Notes: generated from the letters alone by a model not told the origin. A DNA stretch of 64,000 bases from Denitratisoma sp. DHT3 (GCF_007833355.1 NZ_CP020914.1:2342047-2406046), one strand, 5' to 3'. Shown: positions 26,673 through 35,226, numbered from the stretch's first letter. A program made the numbers and translations.

Positions 26673-27650
26673 CTATTCGGCCCTGGGTTCCCGCGCCATC
26701 AGGACATCGACCGCGGCGGCGGGTGACAATCGGCCATCCAGCACGGTGTAGACGGCCTCGGTGATGGGCATGTCCACGCCCAGTTCGCGGGCGCGGCGGA
26801 TCACTTCACGGGTCGTCGAGACGCCTTCGGCGACATGTCCCAGCTCCCGGGTGATGGCCTCCAGCGCCTGCCCCCGGGCCAGCGCCAGGCCGACCCGGCG
26901 ATTGCGGGAGAGGTCGCCGGTACAGGTGAGGATCAGGTCCCCCATCCCGGCCAGGCCCATGAAGGTTTCGCGGCGCGCGCCCAGGACGACGCCGAAACGG
27001 GTGATCTCCACCAGGCCCCGGGTCATCAGGGCGGCGCGGGCGTTGAGACCGAGGCCGAGGCCGTCGCTGATGCCGCAGGCGATGGCCAACACGTTCTTGA
27101 CCGCGCCCCCCACTTCCGCGCCGATCAGGTCGCCGTTGGCGTAGAGCCGCAGCCGATGGCCGTTGAGGACGTGGGCCATGTCACGCGCGAAGGACTCGTC
27201 GGCCGCGGCGAGGGTGAGCGCGGTGGGCAGGCCACGCGCCACTTCATCGGCGAAACTGGGGCCGGTCAGCACGCCGCTCTGGAGCCCCGGCCCCTCGGCC
27301 GCCACCACCTGATGCGGCAGCAGGCCGCTGCCGGCCTCCAGGCCCTTGCAGGCCCAGAGCACGGGCGGCGGACGGTCGCAGCGAGCCAGGCGCGCCACGG
27401 TTTCCCGCAGCCCGGCCAGCGGCGTGACGATCAGCGCCATGTCGGCGGCACGCGCCACGTCGAACTCGGCGCTCAGCAGCAAATCGGCGGGCAACGGGCA
27501 GCCGGGCAGATAGCGCCGGTTTTCGCGGGCGGCGGCCATCGCCGCCACCTGGGCGGCGTCGCGCGACCAGAGGGTGACCCGGTGCCGCTCCGCCAACGAG
27601 ATCGCCAGGGCCGTGCCCCAGGCGCCCGCGCCCAGTACGACGATGTTCAT
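26673..27650 (-). CDS. gpsA: NAD(P)H-dependent glycerol-3-phosphate dehydrogenase GpsA
   Basis: Makes sn-glycerol-3-phosphate from dihydroxyacetone phosphate for phospholipid synthesis. The nucleotide-binding [10 protein letters not shown] lies at residues 7-16, with the catalytic-lysine region [20 protein letters not shown] and the substrate-binding signature [20 protein letters not shown]. Length 325 is normal. In many betaproteobacteria gpsA follows secB and grxC as here (grxC-secB-SH3 gene-gpsA on one strand), though a repeat-filled gap precedes it in this genome. Confidence 0.97.
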   Translation of the reverse strand: MNIVVLGAGAWGTALAISLAERHRVTLWSRDAAQVAAMAAARENRRYLPGCPLPADLLLSAEFDVARAADMALIVTPLAGLRETVARLARCDRPPPVLWACKGLEAGSGLLPHQVVAAEGPGLQSGVLTGPSFADEVARGLPTALTLAAADESFARDMAHVLNGHRLRLYANGDLIGAEVGGAVKNVLAIACGISDGLGLGLNARAALMTRGLVEITRFGVVLGARRETFMGLAGMGDLILTCTGDLSRNRRVGLALARGQALEAITRELGHVAEGVSTTREVIRRARELGVDMPITEAVYTVLDGRLSPAAAVDVLMAREPRAE

Positions 27651-27705
27651 GATCGATTAACGTGAAAATCCGTAATACTTCTGTACTTCGGAATGACGAG
27701 ACTTG

Positions 27706-27775
27706 GTAGGAGCGGGCCATGCCCGCGACCGGTACATGGTGTCGCACAGTTGTCGCGGGCATGGCCCGCTCCTAC
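27706..27775. repeat. REP-like doublet of two perfect 24-base inverted arms
   Basis: Arms at 27706-27729 (beginning GTAGGAGCGGGCCATGCCCG) and 27752-27775 are exact reverse complements separated by 22 bases. The arm resembles the GTAGGAGCGGGC REP core common in Pseudomonas and other proteobacteria, normally mobilised by RAYT transposases. The flanking 27780-27835 contains degenerate TTCGAC...CTCAG...GAACGG motifs of another common intergenic repeat. No transposase is present in the window. Confidence 0.8.
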
Positions 27776-27874
27776 AGTACTGTGCCCTTCGACGGGACTC
27801 AGGACAGACTTCGACAGACGCAGCCCGAACGGATGGTGATTGGCCAACGCTGTCCCGACAGAGCTTTTCCGCGT

Positions 27875-28324
27875 TCACAATCCCCAGACCTGGAGCGCCC
27901 GGACATATCCCGACTGGCCGCCGCGATGGCGGACCTTGGCCCAGCCGGCGGACGCGGCCTCCTGCAGGTCGAGAACCACGTCCTTCTCGGCCTCGAACAC
28001 CAGGGCGGCCTTGTCGTCGGGCTGGCTCCGGACCTGCGCCCGCTCGGCGCGGATCATCACGGTGCGCCTGGGCGAGAGGAACCTGGTTTCGATCCAGGTC
28101 ATGTCGCCGCTGCTGTCGCGCACCTTGCTCCAGCCTTCGGCGTCGAACACCAGTTCCACCGGAGTGGCGCGGGCGATCACATAGCGCGGCTTGCCCTTGG
28201 CGGCGGGCCCGTCCTGCAGCACCGCCGGTTCCGCCACGGAACGGAAATCCAGTGCCCGCACCGGCACGGCGGCCAGCGCGGAGAGCAGCCCCAGTCCCAG
28301 CATCGAGCAGCGCGCCAGGTTCAT
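27875..28324 (-). CDS. Periplasmic SH3 domain protein
   Basis: A 149-residue exported protein with signal peptide (MNLARCSMLGLGLLSALAAVPVRA) and two bacterial SH3-like segments: DFRSVAEPAVLQDGPAAKGK...GWSKVRDSSGDMTWIETRFL and VMIRAERAQVRSQPDDKAAL...GWAKVRHRGGQSGYVRALQV. Such proteins commonly lie between secB and gpsA in betaproteobacteria; they may bind peptidoglycan or other envelope partners. Function unknown. It starts four bases after the secB stop, in one operon. Confidence 0.85.
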   Translation of the reverse strand: MNLARCSMLGLGLLSALAAVPVRALDFRSVAEPAVLQDGPAAKGKPRYVIARATPVELVFDAEGWSKVRDSSGDMTWIETRFLSPRRTVMIRAERAQVRSQPDDKAALVFEAEKDVVLDLQEAASAGWAKVRHRGGQSGYVRALQVWGL

Positions 28325-28328
28325 CGGC

Positions 28329-28793
28329 TTACTGAATCGGTACTTCGTGAGGGCCTTGTTCCTGCTGCTGGGCCATCAGGCGCTGCTGGTACATCGCCTC
28401 GAAATTCACCGGCGCCAGCAGCACGGGCGGGAAACCGGCGCGGCTCACGGCATCGGAGACGGTCTCGCGGGCGTAGGGGAACAGGATGTTGGGGCAGGCG
28501 ATGGAGAGCAGCGGATCCATGTCCTCGGCGGGGATGTTGCGGATCTGGAAAATGCCGGCCTGGCCCGCTTCCACCAGGAAATAGGTCTTTTCCTCGTGCT
28601 TGGCGGTGACGGTGACGGTCAGCACCGTCTCGTAATAGCCGTCGCCGATGTCGGCGGCCTGGGTCTGCAACTGGATCTGGATTTCGGGCGGCTGGTTGTC
28701 GAGGAAGATCTGGGGCGCGTTGGGCACTTCCAGGGACAGGTCCTTGACGAAAATCTTCTCGATGCTGAAGGTGGGCTGCTGCTGTTCGCTCAT
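28329..28793 (-). CDS. secB: Protein-export chaperone SecB
   Basis: Cytosolic tetrameric chaperone that keeps preproteins unfolded and delivers them to SecA. The 154-residue sequence has the family opening [20 protein letters not shown] and the conserved [43 protein letters not shown] 28793 is the standard start; the longer frame upstream runs into the grxC region. Genes grxC and secB adjoin, a common proteobacterial arrangement. Confidence 0.97.
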   Translation of the reverse strand: MSEQQQPTFSIEKIFVKDLSLEVPNAPQIFLDNQPPEIQIQLQTQAADIGDGYYETVLTVTVTAKHEEKTYFLVEAGQAGIFQIRNIPAEDMDPLLSIACPNILFPYARETVSDAVSRAGFPPVLLAPVNFEAMYQQRLMAQQQEQGPHEVPIQ

Positions 28794-28851
28794 GATGGAA
28801 TCGGACTCAGGTTGAAGTGGGACTGCATAAAAAGGAAAGGCATTGTACGCG

Positions 28852-29112
28852 CTAGGGCTTGAGCAGGGCGTCGAGCCGACCCTGGTGGTCCAGTTCGTAG
28901 AGATCGTCGCAGCCGCCGACATGGAAGTCGTCGATGAATATCTGCGGCACGGTGCGACGGCCGTCGGTGCGCGCCATCATTTCCTCGCGCCGTTCGGGTT
29001 CGAGATCGACGCGGACCTTTTCGATCTCGGTCACGCCCTTGCGGCGCAGCAGTTGCTCGGCGCGGATGCAGTAGGGACAGACGGCGGTGGCGTACATCAG
29101 GATGCGTGGCAT
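28852..29112 (-). CDS. grxC: Glutaredoxin 3
   Basis: Small (86 residues) glutathione-dependent thiol-disulfide oxidoreductase. Active site CPYC at residues 12-15, glutathione-binding [20 protein letters not shown] with the cis-proline. Lies between a rhodanese gene and secB on the same strand, with 58 bases to secB and 64 to the rhodanese, so the row arsR-rhodanese-grxC-secB may be one transcript. Confidence 0.96.
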   Translation of the reverse strand: MPRILMYATAVCPYCIRAEQLLRRKGVTEIEKVRVDLEPERREEMMARTDGRRTVPQIFIDDFHVGGCDDLYELDHQGRLDALLKP

Positions 29113-29176
29113 GGCGGATTCCTTACGATGAAATACCCCGCTGCGCGCAGGTGTGGGAAACAGGTTCCCATGCGCG

Positions 29177-29590
29177 CTACTTGGTGGTGATCGGCAGGTT
29201 GGCCTCGGCCCAGGCGCCCATGCCGCCGTTCAGGTTGAAGACCTGGGCAAAGCCGGCCTTCTTCAGCACCTCGCAGGCCTTGGTGGAGCGGCCGCCGCTG
29301 GCGCAGCAGACGATCAGGGGGCGGGCCTTGAATTTCTCGATTTCGTGCAGGCGCTTTTCCAACTGCCCCAGGGTGATGTGGCGGGCGCCCGGGATGTGGC
29401 CCTTGCCCCACTCGTCGGACTCCCGCACATCGACCACCACGGCGTCCTCGCGGTTGATCTTGAGCGTGGCCTCGGCGACCGACACGCCGCCGCCCGGACC
29501 GCCCCGCAGCAGGGGATAGAGCAGCATGCCGCCGCTGATCAGTGCCAGCAGCACCAGGAAGACGTTTTGTTGAATGAAGTCCAGAAGCAA
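29177..29590 (-). CDS. Membrane-anchored rhodanese-like sulfurtransferase
   Basis: A 137-residue protein with one N-terminal membrane helix (about residues 8-28, VFLVLLALISGGMLLYPLL) and a single rhodanese domain. The active loop CASGGR has the persulfide-forming cysteine C96; the domain markers VVVDVRESDEWGKGHIPGAR and NLNGGMGAWAEANLPI are intact. YibN-type proteins in this position are conserved in proteobacteria. The gene begins six bases after the stop of an ArsR-type regulator, so the two are one operon and the enzyme may work on sulfane sulfur sensed by the regulator. Confidence 0.93.
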   Translation of the reverse strand: MLLDFIQQNVFLVLLALISGGMLLYPLLRGGPGGGVSVAEATLKINREDAVVVDVRESDEWGKGHIPGARHITLGQLEKRLHEIEKFKARPLIVCCASGGRSTKACEVLKKAGFAQVFNLNGGMGAWAEANLPITTK

Positions 29591-29596
29591 AATTTC

Positions 29597-29935
29597 TTAT
29601 CCTTTTTTCGTGGGCGGCGGTGCGCCGCAAAAAACTTCCCGCATCAGGCCGATCAATTGCAGGGTGCGCTGGTCGGCCACCCGGTAGAACACTCGATTGG
29701 CGTCCTTGCGGGTCTGCAGCACCTCCTTGTCGCGCAGGATGGCCAGATGCTGGGAAATATTGCTCTGCGAGGTTCCCACCATGTCGACGATGTCCTGCAC
29801 GCAGACTTCCTGGTCCCCCACCACGCACATGATCTTCAGGCGCAACGGATGCGCGATCGCCTTCAGCGCGCGAGCGGCCGTCTCGATGTGTTCCTGCCTG
29901 ACGATGAGATCCTGAACGATGCTGGTGTTGGACAT
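29597..29935 (-). CDS. ArsR-family regulator, possible persulfide sensor of the BigR/SqrR type
   Basis: A 112-residue winged-helix repressor ([20 protein letters not shown] is the recognition region; [14 protein letters not shown] the wing). Cysteines C37 and C103 are 66 residues apart, the same separation as the redox pair of BigR (C42/C108) and SqrR (C41/C107), which respond to persulfides by forming a polysulfide bridge. C37 lies in the equivalent LKIMCVV helix and C103 in the C-terminal helix. An additional C45 is present. The ArsR metal-site ELCVCDL is absent. Operon with a rhodanese supports a sulfur-sensing role, which remains inference. Confidence 0.85.
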   Translation of the reverse strand: MSNTSIVQDLIVRQEHIETAARALKAIAHPLRLKIMCVVGDQEVCVQDIVDMVGTSQSNISQHLAILRDKEVLQTRKDANRVFYRVADQRTLQLIGLMREVFCGAPPPTKKG

Positions 29936-29962
29936 GCGGGGCCCCGAAGAGGGAGGGTACTC

Positions 29963-29990
29963 TGAATATTATAAAATACCGATGCATCGG
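29963..29990. promoter_or_regulatory. Promoter/operator region between the ArsR gene and gpmA
   Basis: An AT-rich island (GAATATTATAAAATACC) unusual in this GC-rich sequence is followed by the perfect 12-base palindrome CCGATGCATCGG at 29979-29990. It lies 28-55 bases before the regulator start and 64-90 bases before gpmA. It is a reasonable site for the -10 element and autorepressor binding; neither is shown. Confidence 0.45.
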
Positions 29991-30053
29991 GCCGGGCCCC
30001 CATCAGGGATTTCCCGCATCCGGACTTTTTCATCCTCACTCGCAGAAAATACC

Positions 30054-30800
30054 ATGTACAAGATCGTCCTCCTCCGCCACGGCGAATCCGTCTGGAACCA
30101 GGAAAACCGTTTCACTGGCTGGACCGACGTCGGCCTGACCGAAAAGGGTCTGGCGGAAGCCCGCGCCGCCGGCCAGTTGCTGAAGCAGGAAGGCTACGCC
30201 TTCGACGTGGCCTACACCTCGGTCCTGAAGCGCGCCGTAAAGACCCTGTGGACGGTGCTGGAGGAAATGGACCGGATGTGGATTCCCATCCACCACTCCT
30301 GGCGCCTCAACGAGCGCCATTACGGCGCCTTGCAGGGCCTCAACAAATCGGAGACCGCGGCCAAGTACGGCGACGAGCAGGTGCTGGTCTGGCGCCGCGC
30401 CTACGACACCCCGCCGCCGCCCCTGGAAGAGGGCGACGAGCGCCTGGAGATCGGCAATCCCCGCTATGCCAACCTGACGCCCGACCAGTTCCCGCGCACC
30501 GAATGCCTGAAGGACACGGTGGCGCGCTTCCTGCCCTACTGGCACGAGACCATCGCGCCGATGGTGAAGAGCGGCAAGCAGGTGGTCATCGCCGCCCACG
30601 GCAACAGCCTGCGGGCCCTGATCAAGTATCTGGACCAGGTTTCCGATGACGACATCGTCGGTCTCAACATCCCCACCGCCCAGCCCCTGGTGTATGAGCT
30701 GGACGCCGACCTGAAACCGATCAAGAGCTACTATCTGGGCGACCAGGAGGCGATCAAGGCGGCCATGGCGGCGGTGGCAGCACAAGGTAAGGCGAAGTAG
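30054..30800 (+). CDS. gpmA: 2,3-bisphosphoglycerate-dependent phosphoglycerate mutase
   Basis: Glycolytic/gluconeogenic enzyme interconverting 3- and 2-phosphoglycerate. The phosphohistidine motif LRHGES (H9), [34 protein letters not shown] and [20 protein letters not shown] are all intact. ATG 30054 gives 248 residues, the normal length. It is transcribed divergently from the ArsR-type regulator. Confidence 0.97.
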   Translation: MYKIVLLRHGESVWNQENRFTGWTDVGLTEKGLAEARAAGQLLKQEGYAFDVAYTSVLKRAVKTLWTVLEEMDRMWIPIHHSWRLNERHYGALQGLNKSETAAKYGDEQVLVWRRAYDTPPPPLEEGDERLEIGNPRYANLTPDQFPRTECLKDTVARFLPYWHETIAPMVKSGKQVVIAAHGNSLRALIKYLDQVSDDDIVGLNIPTAQPLVYELDADLKPIKSYYLGDQEAIKAAMAAVAAQGKAK

Positions 30801-30810
30801 ATGGGCCTTC

Positions 30811-30914
30811 CCCCCAGCCCCCTTCCCTGGGAAGGGGGTGACGGTGGTTCGCGGGCTGCCCCCGCTCCGGGTCATGGCGGCCCCGCCTTGGGGCGGCCCG
30901 GCGGCGGGACGCCC
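30811..30914. repeat. GC-rich palindromic intergenic element
   Basis: After the gpmA stop a perfect hairpin with 10-base arms CCCCCTTCCC/GGGAAGGGGG (30818-30838, one-base centre) is followed by further GC-rich inverted segments (GGCCCCGCC ... GGGGCGGCC). The CCCCAGCCCC-type start is similar to elements at 34225 and 59209. It may terminate gpmA transcription but lacks a T-run. Confidence 0.5.
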
Positions 30915-30919
30915 TTGCG

Positions 30920-32236
30920 TTGAACAGCCTGCCTCTCCGACTCCCATTGAGACTATTCGCCCTGCCACACTCGTTGAATAGCCGCCCCGCCGCCTCGGCG
31001 AGGGAATTCCGGAAGTGGTGCTTGCGCGCGCCCCTGCTCGCCTGGGCAATGCTCTTGCTGCTGTCTTCAACCGATCTCGCCCTGGCCGCGCCGGCAACCA
31101 GCAAGCAGACCGAACTCAAGGAGATTCGCGGCCGGATCGGCGCGCTGCAAAAGGATCTGGCCAGGAGCGAGACATCCCGCAACAACGTCAGCGACCAGTT
31201 GCGGGCGACCGAATCCGCCATTTCAACGGCCAATCGTCGTCTGCGCGAACTGGGCCAGGAGCGGGCCGAGACGGAGGAGGCGCTGGCGCAACTGAAACAG
31301 CAGTCGGGCCAGTTGTCGGGCAGCATCGGCCGCCAGCAAAAGCAGCTTTCCCAACTGCTGTACCGCCAGTACCTGCATGGCGAAGCCGACGCCCTGCAAC
31401 TGATGCTGATGGGCACCGACCCCAACCAGGCGGCACGGGATCGGCATTTCCTGCGCCTGCTCTCCGCCGCCGAGGCGCGGATGCTGGCGGAATTGCGCGA
31501 TTCGCTGCGGCAGAAGCAGCGGCTTTCCGCCAAAGTCGAGGAACAGCGGACGAAGCTGGCCGAAATCGAGAAGCGCCAGCAGGAGAGCCGCGCCAGTCTG
31601 CTCTCTCGGCAGCAGGAGCGCCAGGCGCTGCTGGCGCGGATTTCCAGCCAGATCAAGGCCCAGCGCCGGGAGATCGGCACGCTCAAGGAGAACGAGCAGC
31701 GCCTGACGCAACTGATCGCGCGGCTCTCCCGGCCGGCGCCGGCGAAACCGGCCCCCTCGGTGAAAGCGCCGGCCCGGCGAAACGCCGCGGAGCCGGTGCT
31801 GAAGAACGAGCACGCGCCCGATCCCGCGGCGGCCGGCGGCGCCTTCGCCAGCCTGCGGGGCAAGCTGCGCCTGCCGCTGAAGGGCGAGATCGCCGGCCGC
31901 TTCGGCGCGGCGCGGCCGGAGGGCGGCACCTGGAAGGGATTGTTCATCCGCGCCGCCGAGGGCAGCGAGGTGCGGGCCGTGGCGTCCGGCCGGGTGGTGT
32001 TCGCCGACTGGCTGCGGGGCTTCGGCAACCTGCTGATCCTGGATCACGGCGACGGTTTCCTTTCCGTCTATGGTTTCAACCAGTCGCTGCTGCGGGAAAG
32101 CGGCCGCGAGGTGAAGACCGGCGACGTCATCGCCACCGCCGGCGCCAGCGGCGGCGGCGTGGAATCGGGTTTATACTTTGAACTCCGCCATCAGGGCCTG
32201 CCGTTCGATCCGCTCAAATGGTCCAGCTTGCGCTGA
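30920..32236 (+). CDS. envC: EnvC-like murein hydrolase activator with degenerate LytM domain
   Basis: Periplasmic protein expected to activate cell-separation amidases. A hydrophobic export signal (APLLAWAMLLLLSSTDLALA) is followed by coiled coil from about 60 to 270, a basic Pro/Ala linker and a LytM/M23 domain (about 310-435). The zinc ligands of active M23 peptidases are missing: the usual HxGxD stretch reads GTWKGLFIRAAEG and the HxH reads GLYFELRH, as in EnvC. The start is uncertain; TTG 30920 opens the frame but the signal peptide would be unusually long (over 50 residues), so an internal non-ATG start is likely. Forms a pair with the following carboxy-terminal protease, a frequent gpmA-envC-ctp arrangement. 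Confidence 0.9.
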   Translation: MNSLPLRLPLRLFALPHSLNSRPAASAREFRKWCLRAPLLAWAMLLLLSSTDLALAAPATSKQTELKEIRGRIGALQKDLARSETSRNNVSDQLRATESAISTANRRLRELGQERAETEEALAQLKQQSGQLSGSIGRQQKQLSQLLYRQYLHGEADALQLMLMGTDPNQAARDRHFLRLLSAAEARMLAELRDSLRQKQRLSAKVEEQRTKLAEIEKRQQESRASLLSRQQERQALLARISSQIKAQRREIGTLKENEQRLTQLIARLSRPAPAKPAPSVKAPARRNAAEPVLKNEHAPDPAAAGGAFASLRGKLRLPLKGEIAGRFGAARPEGGTWKGLFIRAAEGSEVRAVASGRVVFADWLRGFGNLLILDHGDGFLSVYGFNQSLLRESGREVKTGDVIATAGASGGGVESGLYFELRHQGLPFDPLKWSSLR

Positions 32237-32284
32237 TGCCCGTCGATGTCGTAAGCCCCTTCCCAGGAAATCCAAGGAAACCCA

Positions 32285-33712
32285 ATGCGTAGCAAGCTGC
32301 AAAAGCTCGGCTTCATCGGTGTCGGCATGGTGGCCGGCATTCTCGCCAGCCTGAATTTTTCCGCCAACGCCGGCAAGGAAGCCATGGGCGGACTGCCCGT
32401 GGAGGAGTTGCGCAGCTTCGCCGATGTCTATAACGCCATCAAGCAAGGCTACGTCGAGCCCGTCGACGACAAGAAGCTGATCACCCATGCGATCAGCGGC
32501 ATGCTCTCCAACCTGGACCCGCACTCGGCCTATCTCGACGCCGACGCCTTCAAGGATCTCCAGGTCAATACCCAGGGCGAATTCGGCGGCCTGGGAATCG
32601 AAGTGGGCATGGAAGACGGTTTCGTCAAGGTGGTGGCGCCGATCGAGGACACGCCGGCCTGGCGCGCCGGCGTCAAGGCCGGCGACCTGATCGTCAAGCT
32701 CGACGAGACCCCGGTGCGCGGCATGACCCTCAATGACGCGGTCAAGCGGATGCGGGGCAAGCCCAAGACCCCGATCACCCTGACGATCGCCCGCAAGGGC
32801 GAGTCCAAGCCGCTGGTGATCACCATCGTGCGCGACAAGATCAAGGTCCAGAGCGTCAAGTCCAAGCTGATCGAGCCGGGGTTCGGCTATCTGCGGGTGA
32901 CCCAGTTCCAGGAAGAAACCATCGCCGACCTGGTGAAGCATCTGGACAAGCTCTACCAGGACAAGGAAAACAAGGGCGCGGAGCTGCGCGGCCTGGTGCT
33001 GGACCTGCGCAACGATCCCGGCGGCCTGCTCCACGCCGCGGTCGGCGTGTCCGCCGCCTTCCTGCCGCCCAAGACCCTGGTGACCTCCACCGACGGCCGC
33101 ACCGAGGACGCCAAGCGCAAGTACATCGCGGCGCCCGAGGACTACCTGCGCGGCTACAAGCAGGACGTGCTGAAGGACCTGCCCGCCGGCGTGCGCAGCG
33201 TGCCCCTGGTGGTGCTGGTGAACGGCGGCTCGGCCTCGGCCTCTGAAATCGTCGCCGGCGCGCTGCAGGACCACAAGCGGGCGGTGGTGATGGGCACCCA
33301 GACCTTCGGCAAGGGTTCGGTGCAGACCGTGCTGCCTCTGTCCAACAACACCGCGATCAAGCTGACCACCGCCCGCTACTACACCCCCAGCGGCCGCTCG
33401 ATCCAGGCCAAGGGCATCGTCCCGGACGTGGTGGTGGAGGAATCCGCCAACGGCGACTCCCAGGCCCTGCACATGCGGGAGGCCGACCTGGAGCGCCACC
33501 TGGAGAACGACAAGGACAAGGGCGCGCCGCCGGCCAAGGCCGCCGACAAATCCAAGGCGCCGGCGCCGAATGGCAAAGGCGGCAAGGGCGGCAAGGAGGA
33601 AGGCGACGAGGCGGCGCCGGTGAAACCGTTCGAGTTCGCCTCCAGGAACGATTACCAACTGAAGCAGGCCATGAATCTGCTCAAGGCCTGGCAGATCATC
33701 CGCAAACCATAG
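32285..33712 (+). CDS. ctpA: Carboxy-terminal processing protease (S41 family)
   Basis: Periplasmic serine protease that trims C-termini and degrades selected envelope proteins. Signal/anchor FIGVGMVAGILASLNFSANA, PDZ domain at about 95-180 (GEFGGLGIEVGMEDGFVKVV), then the protease core. The catalytic triad of the CtpB/Prc type can be placed at S318 (in NGGSASASE), K343 (TFGKGSVQ) and Q347, with the family's 25- and 4-residue spacings. The C-terminus has a Lys/Ala/Gly-rich linker and a short helical tail. It starts 48 bases after envC; in other bacteria such proteases degrade peptidoglycan hydrolases. Confidence 0.95.
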   Translation: MRSKLQKLGFIGVGMVAGILASLNFSANAGKEAMGGLPVEELRSFADVYNAIKQGYVEPVDDKKLITHAISGMLSNLDPHSAYLDADAFKDLQVNTQGEFGGLGIEVGMEDGFVKVVAPIEDTPAWRAGVKAGDLIVKLDETPVRGMTLNDAVKRMRGKPKTPITLTIARKGESKPLVITIVRDKIKVQSVKSKLIEPGFGYLRVTQFQEETIADLVKHLDKLYQDKENKGAELRGLVLDLRNDPGGLLHAAVGVSAAFLPPKTLVTSTDGRTEDAKRKYIAAPEDYLRGYKQDVLKDLPAGVRSVPLVVLVNGGSASASEIVAGALQDHKRAVVMGTQTFGKGSVQTVLPLSNNTAIKLTTARYYTPSGRSIQAKGIVPDVVVEESANGDSQALHMREADLERHLENDKDKGAPPAKAADKSKAPAPNGKGGKGGKEEGDEAAPVKPFEFASRNDYQLKQAMNLLKAWQIIRKP

Positions 33713-33719
33713 GCCCGCC

Positions 33720-34202
33720 ATGTCCCACACCGGCAAGATGACGGTCGAGAAAGCGCGCCGCCTGCGCGACGAGGAGCGCGGGCAACCGCGCATGCCGCTG
33801 GACGATCCGCACCCCGGTAGCCGCAAGCAGCGCGAGATACGGTTCGACGGCGCCCGGCCCGGGCAGGTGGCCGAGGCGATGGCGCTGCTGCTCGATCTGG
33901 AACGGCTGCAGGTGCGCGAAGGCCAGGGACCCAACTCGCTGACGGTGGAATATGAAATCGTCGACTTCACCCTGCAAGGGCTGGAGACGGCATTGGTGCG
34001 CCAGGGCTTCCACCTCGATCATTCGGTGTATGCCCAGTTGTCGCGGGCGGTGATCTACTTTTGCGAAGAGACCCAGTTGCGCAACCTGAGCCACCCCGAG
34101 CGCCTGCTGAAGAAATCCCACGAGGTCTATTCCAAGGCGTGGGAGCGCCATCCGCACGGCGACCGCGACGAGACGCCGCCCGACCTGCGCAACGAGAAAT
34201 AA
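33720..34202 (+). CDS. Small conserved protein of unknown function
   Basis: A 160-residue soluble protein without signal peptide or membrane segment. It is rich in charged residues; a central alpha/beta stretch (PGQVAEAMALLLDLERLQVR, NSLTVEYEIVDFTLQGLETA, LVRQGFHLDHSVYAQLSRAV) looks like a small ferredoxin-like or HMA-like fold, and the ends appear disordered. I do not recognise a functional family. It starts seven bases after the ctp stop and precedes the MoeB-like gene, so it is probably co-transcribed with ctp. Confidence 0.85.
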   Translation: MSHTGKMTVEKARRLRDEERGQPRMPLDDPHPGSRKQREIRFDGARPGQVAEAMALLLDLERLQVREGQGPNSLTVEYEIVDFTLQGLETALVRQGFHLDHSVYAQLSRAVIYFCEETQLRNLSHPERLLKKSHEVYSKAWERHPHGDRDETPPDLRNEK

Positions 34203-34224
34203 CGGTTACTACTGCCGGTTCCCT

Positions 34225-34266
34225 CCCCCCCCCCCCAGCCCCTCTCCCGCAAGCGGGCGAGGGGAG
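34225..34266. repeat. C12 tract and GC palindrome upstream of moeB
   Basis: Twelve consecutive C residues (34225-34236) are followed by a nearly perfect inverted repeat (CCCCTCTCCCGC/GCGGGCGAGGGG, one mismatch, loop AA). The palindrome resembles other GC-rich intergenic elements in the window. The long homopolymer is prone to length changes. Confidence 0.6.
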
Positions 34267-34300
34267 CTTCCAGAAGTCTCTACGCGACTTTCACATCGAA

Positions 34301-35050
34301 TTGAACGACCAGCAACTGCTTCGCTACAGCCGCCACATCCTGCTGCCCGAGATCGGCATCGAGGGCCAGCAGCGCCTGCTCGACGCACGCGTGCTGATCG
34401 TCGGCGCCGGCGGCCTGGGTTCGCCCGCCGCCTACTACCTGGCCAGCGCCGGCATCGGCACCCTGGTGCTGGCCGATGGCGACACGGTGGACCTCACCAA
34501 CCTGCAACGCCAGATCCTCCACCGCGAGGCCGCCGTGGGCCAGCCCAAGGCCGAGTCCGGCGCGCGCACCCTGACCGAACTCAATCCGGAATGCCGGGTG
34601 GTGCCCCTCGCCCGACGCCTGGAAGCGGGACAACTGGAGGAAGAGGTCGCGCAGGCGGACGTGGTGCTCGACTGCTCCGACAACTTCGCCACCCGCCACG
34701 CGATCAACCGGGCCTGCGTGCGCCACGGCCGCCCCCTGGTGTCGGGCGCGGCGATCCGCTTCGACGGCCAGCTCTCGGTGTTCGACCGGCGCCGCGACGA
34801 CGCCCCCTGCTACCACTGCCTGTTTCCCGAGGCCGAGGACGTGGAGGAAGTGCGCTGCGCGGTGATGGGCGTCTTCGCCCCGCTCACCGGCATCGTCGGC
34901 ACCGTCCAGGCCGCCGAGGCACTGAAGCTGCTGATCGGCTGCGGCGAGAGCCTGGCCGGCCGGCTGCTGCTGCTCGACGGCCTCGCCATGGAATGGCGCG
35001 AAATCCGCGTGCCGCGCGACCCGGCCTGCACGGTCTGCGGCGGAACCTGA
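34301..35050 (+). CDS. moeB: MoeB/ThiF/HesA-type adenylyltransferase
   Basis: E1-like enzyme that adenylates the C-terminus of a small sulfur-carrier protein (MoaD or ThiS). The opening LNDQQLLRYSRHILLPEIGI, nucleotide-binding GAGGLGSPAAYYLASAGIG, DLTNLQRQILH and DNFATRHAINRAC are diagnostic, and two CxxC pairs (CYHC, CTVC) form the structural zinc site. No ATG is available at the conserved beginning; TTG 34301 matches the usual MNDxQLLRYSRHI start and gives 249 residues. It lacks the C-terminal rhodanese domain of some MoeB proteins. MoeB and ThiF cannot be told apart without context. Confidence 0.92.
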   Translation: MNDQQLLRYSRHILLPEIGIEGQQRLLDARVLIVGAGGLGSPAAYYLASAGIGTLVLADGDTVDLTNLQRQILHREAAVGQPKAESGARTLTELNPECRVVPLARRLEAGQLEEEVAQADVVLDCSDNFATRHAINRACVRHGRPLVSGAAIRFDGQLSVFDRRRDDAPCYHCLFPEAEDVEEVRCAVMGVFAPLTGIVGTVQAAEALKLLIGCGESLAGRLLLLDGLAMEWREIRVPRDPACTVCGGT

Positions 35051-35226
35051 GGTTCGCCCCCCTTCGCCCCCCTCCGGGGGGTTCGATACTGCTCGCTGCA
35101 CTCGGTTGTTTGGGGGACTTCGTGGCGGCACCGATAGGATGCGGCTGGCGCCGCGTGCCGCTTTTCCCCATCGTGGCCATCGTGGGGAATGCGGCGTGGC
35201 GGAAAAGCTCGTTTTTTACGCTCGGC
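35051..35226. repeat. GC-rich dispersed repeat, copy B
   Basis: Fills the gap between moeB and the convergent phosphatase gene. It begins GGTTCGCCCCCCTTCGCCCC, continues through a C6/G6 hairpin, CGCTGCACTCGG, GCGTGCCGCTTTTCCCC, and AAAGCTCGTTTTTTACGC, the same order of blocks as copy A at 4844. It also contains an internal near-repeat of CCATCGTGG. Probably a non-coding mobile or REP-like element, and its first hairpin may terminate moeB. Confidence 0.6.

Noticed and set aside
29597..29935. ArsR-family protein considered as an arsenic or metal sensor
   Set aside because: The ELCVCDL-type metal site is absent and there are no ars or metal transport genes nearby.
30920..32236. EnvC-like protein considered as an active M23 endopeptidase
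   Set aside because: The HxGxD and HxH zinc-ligand motifs are not present, so it is called an activator rather than an enzyme.
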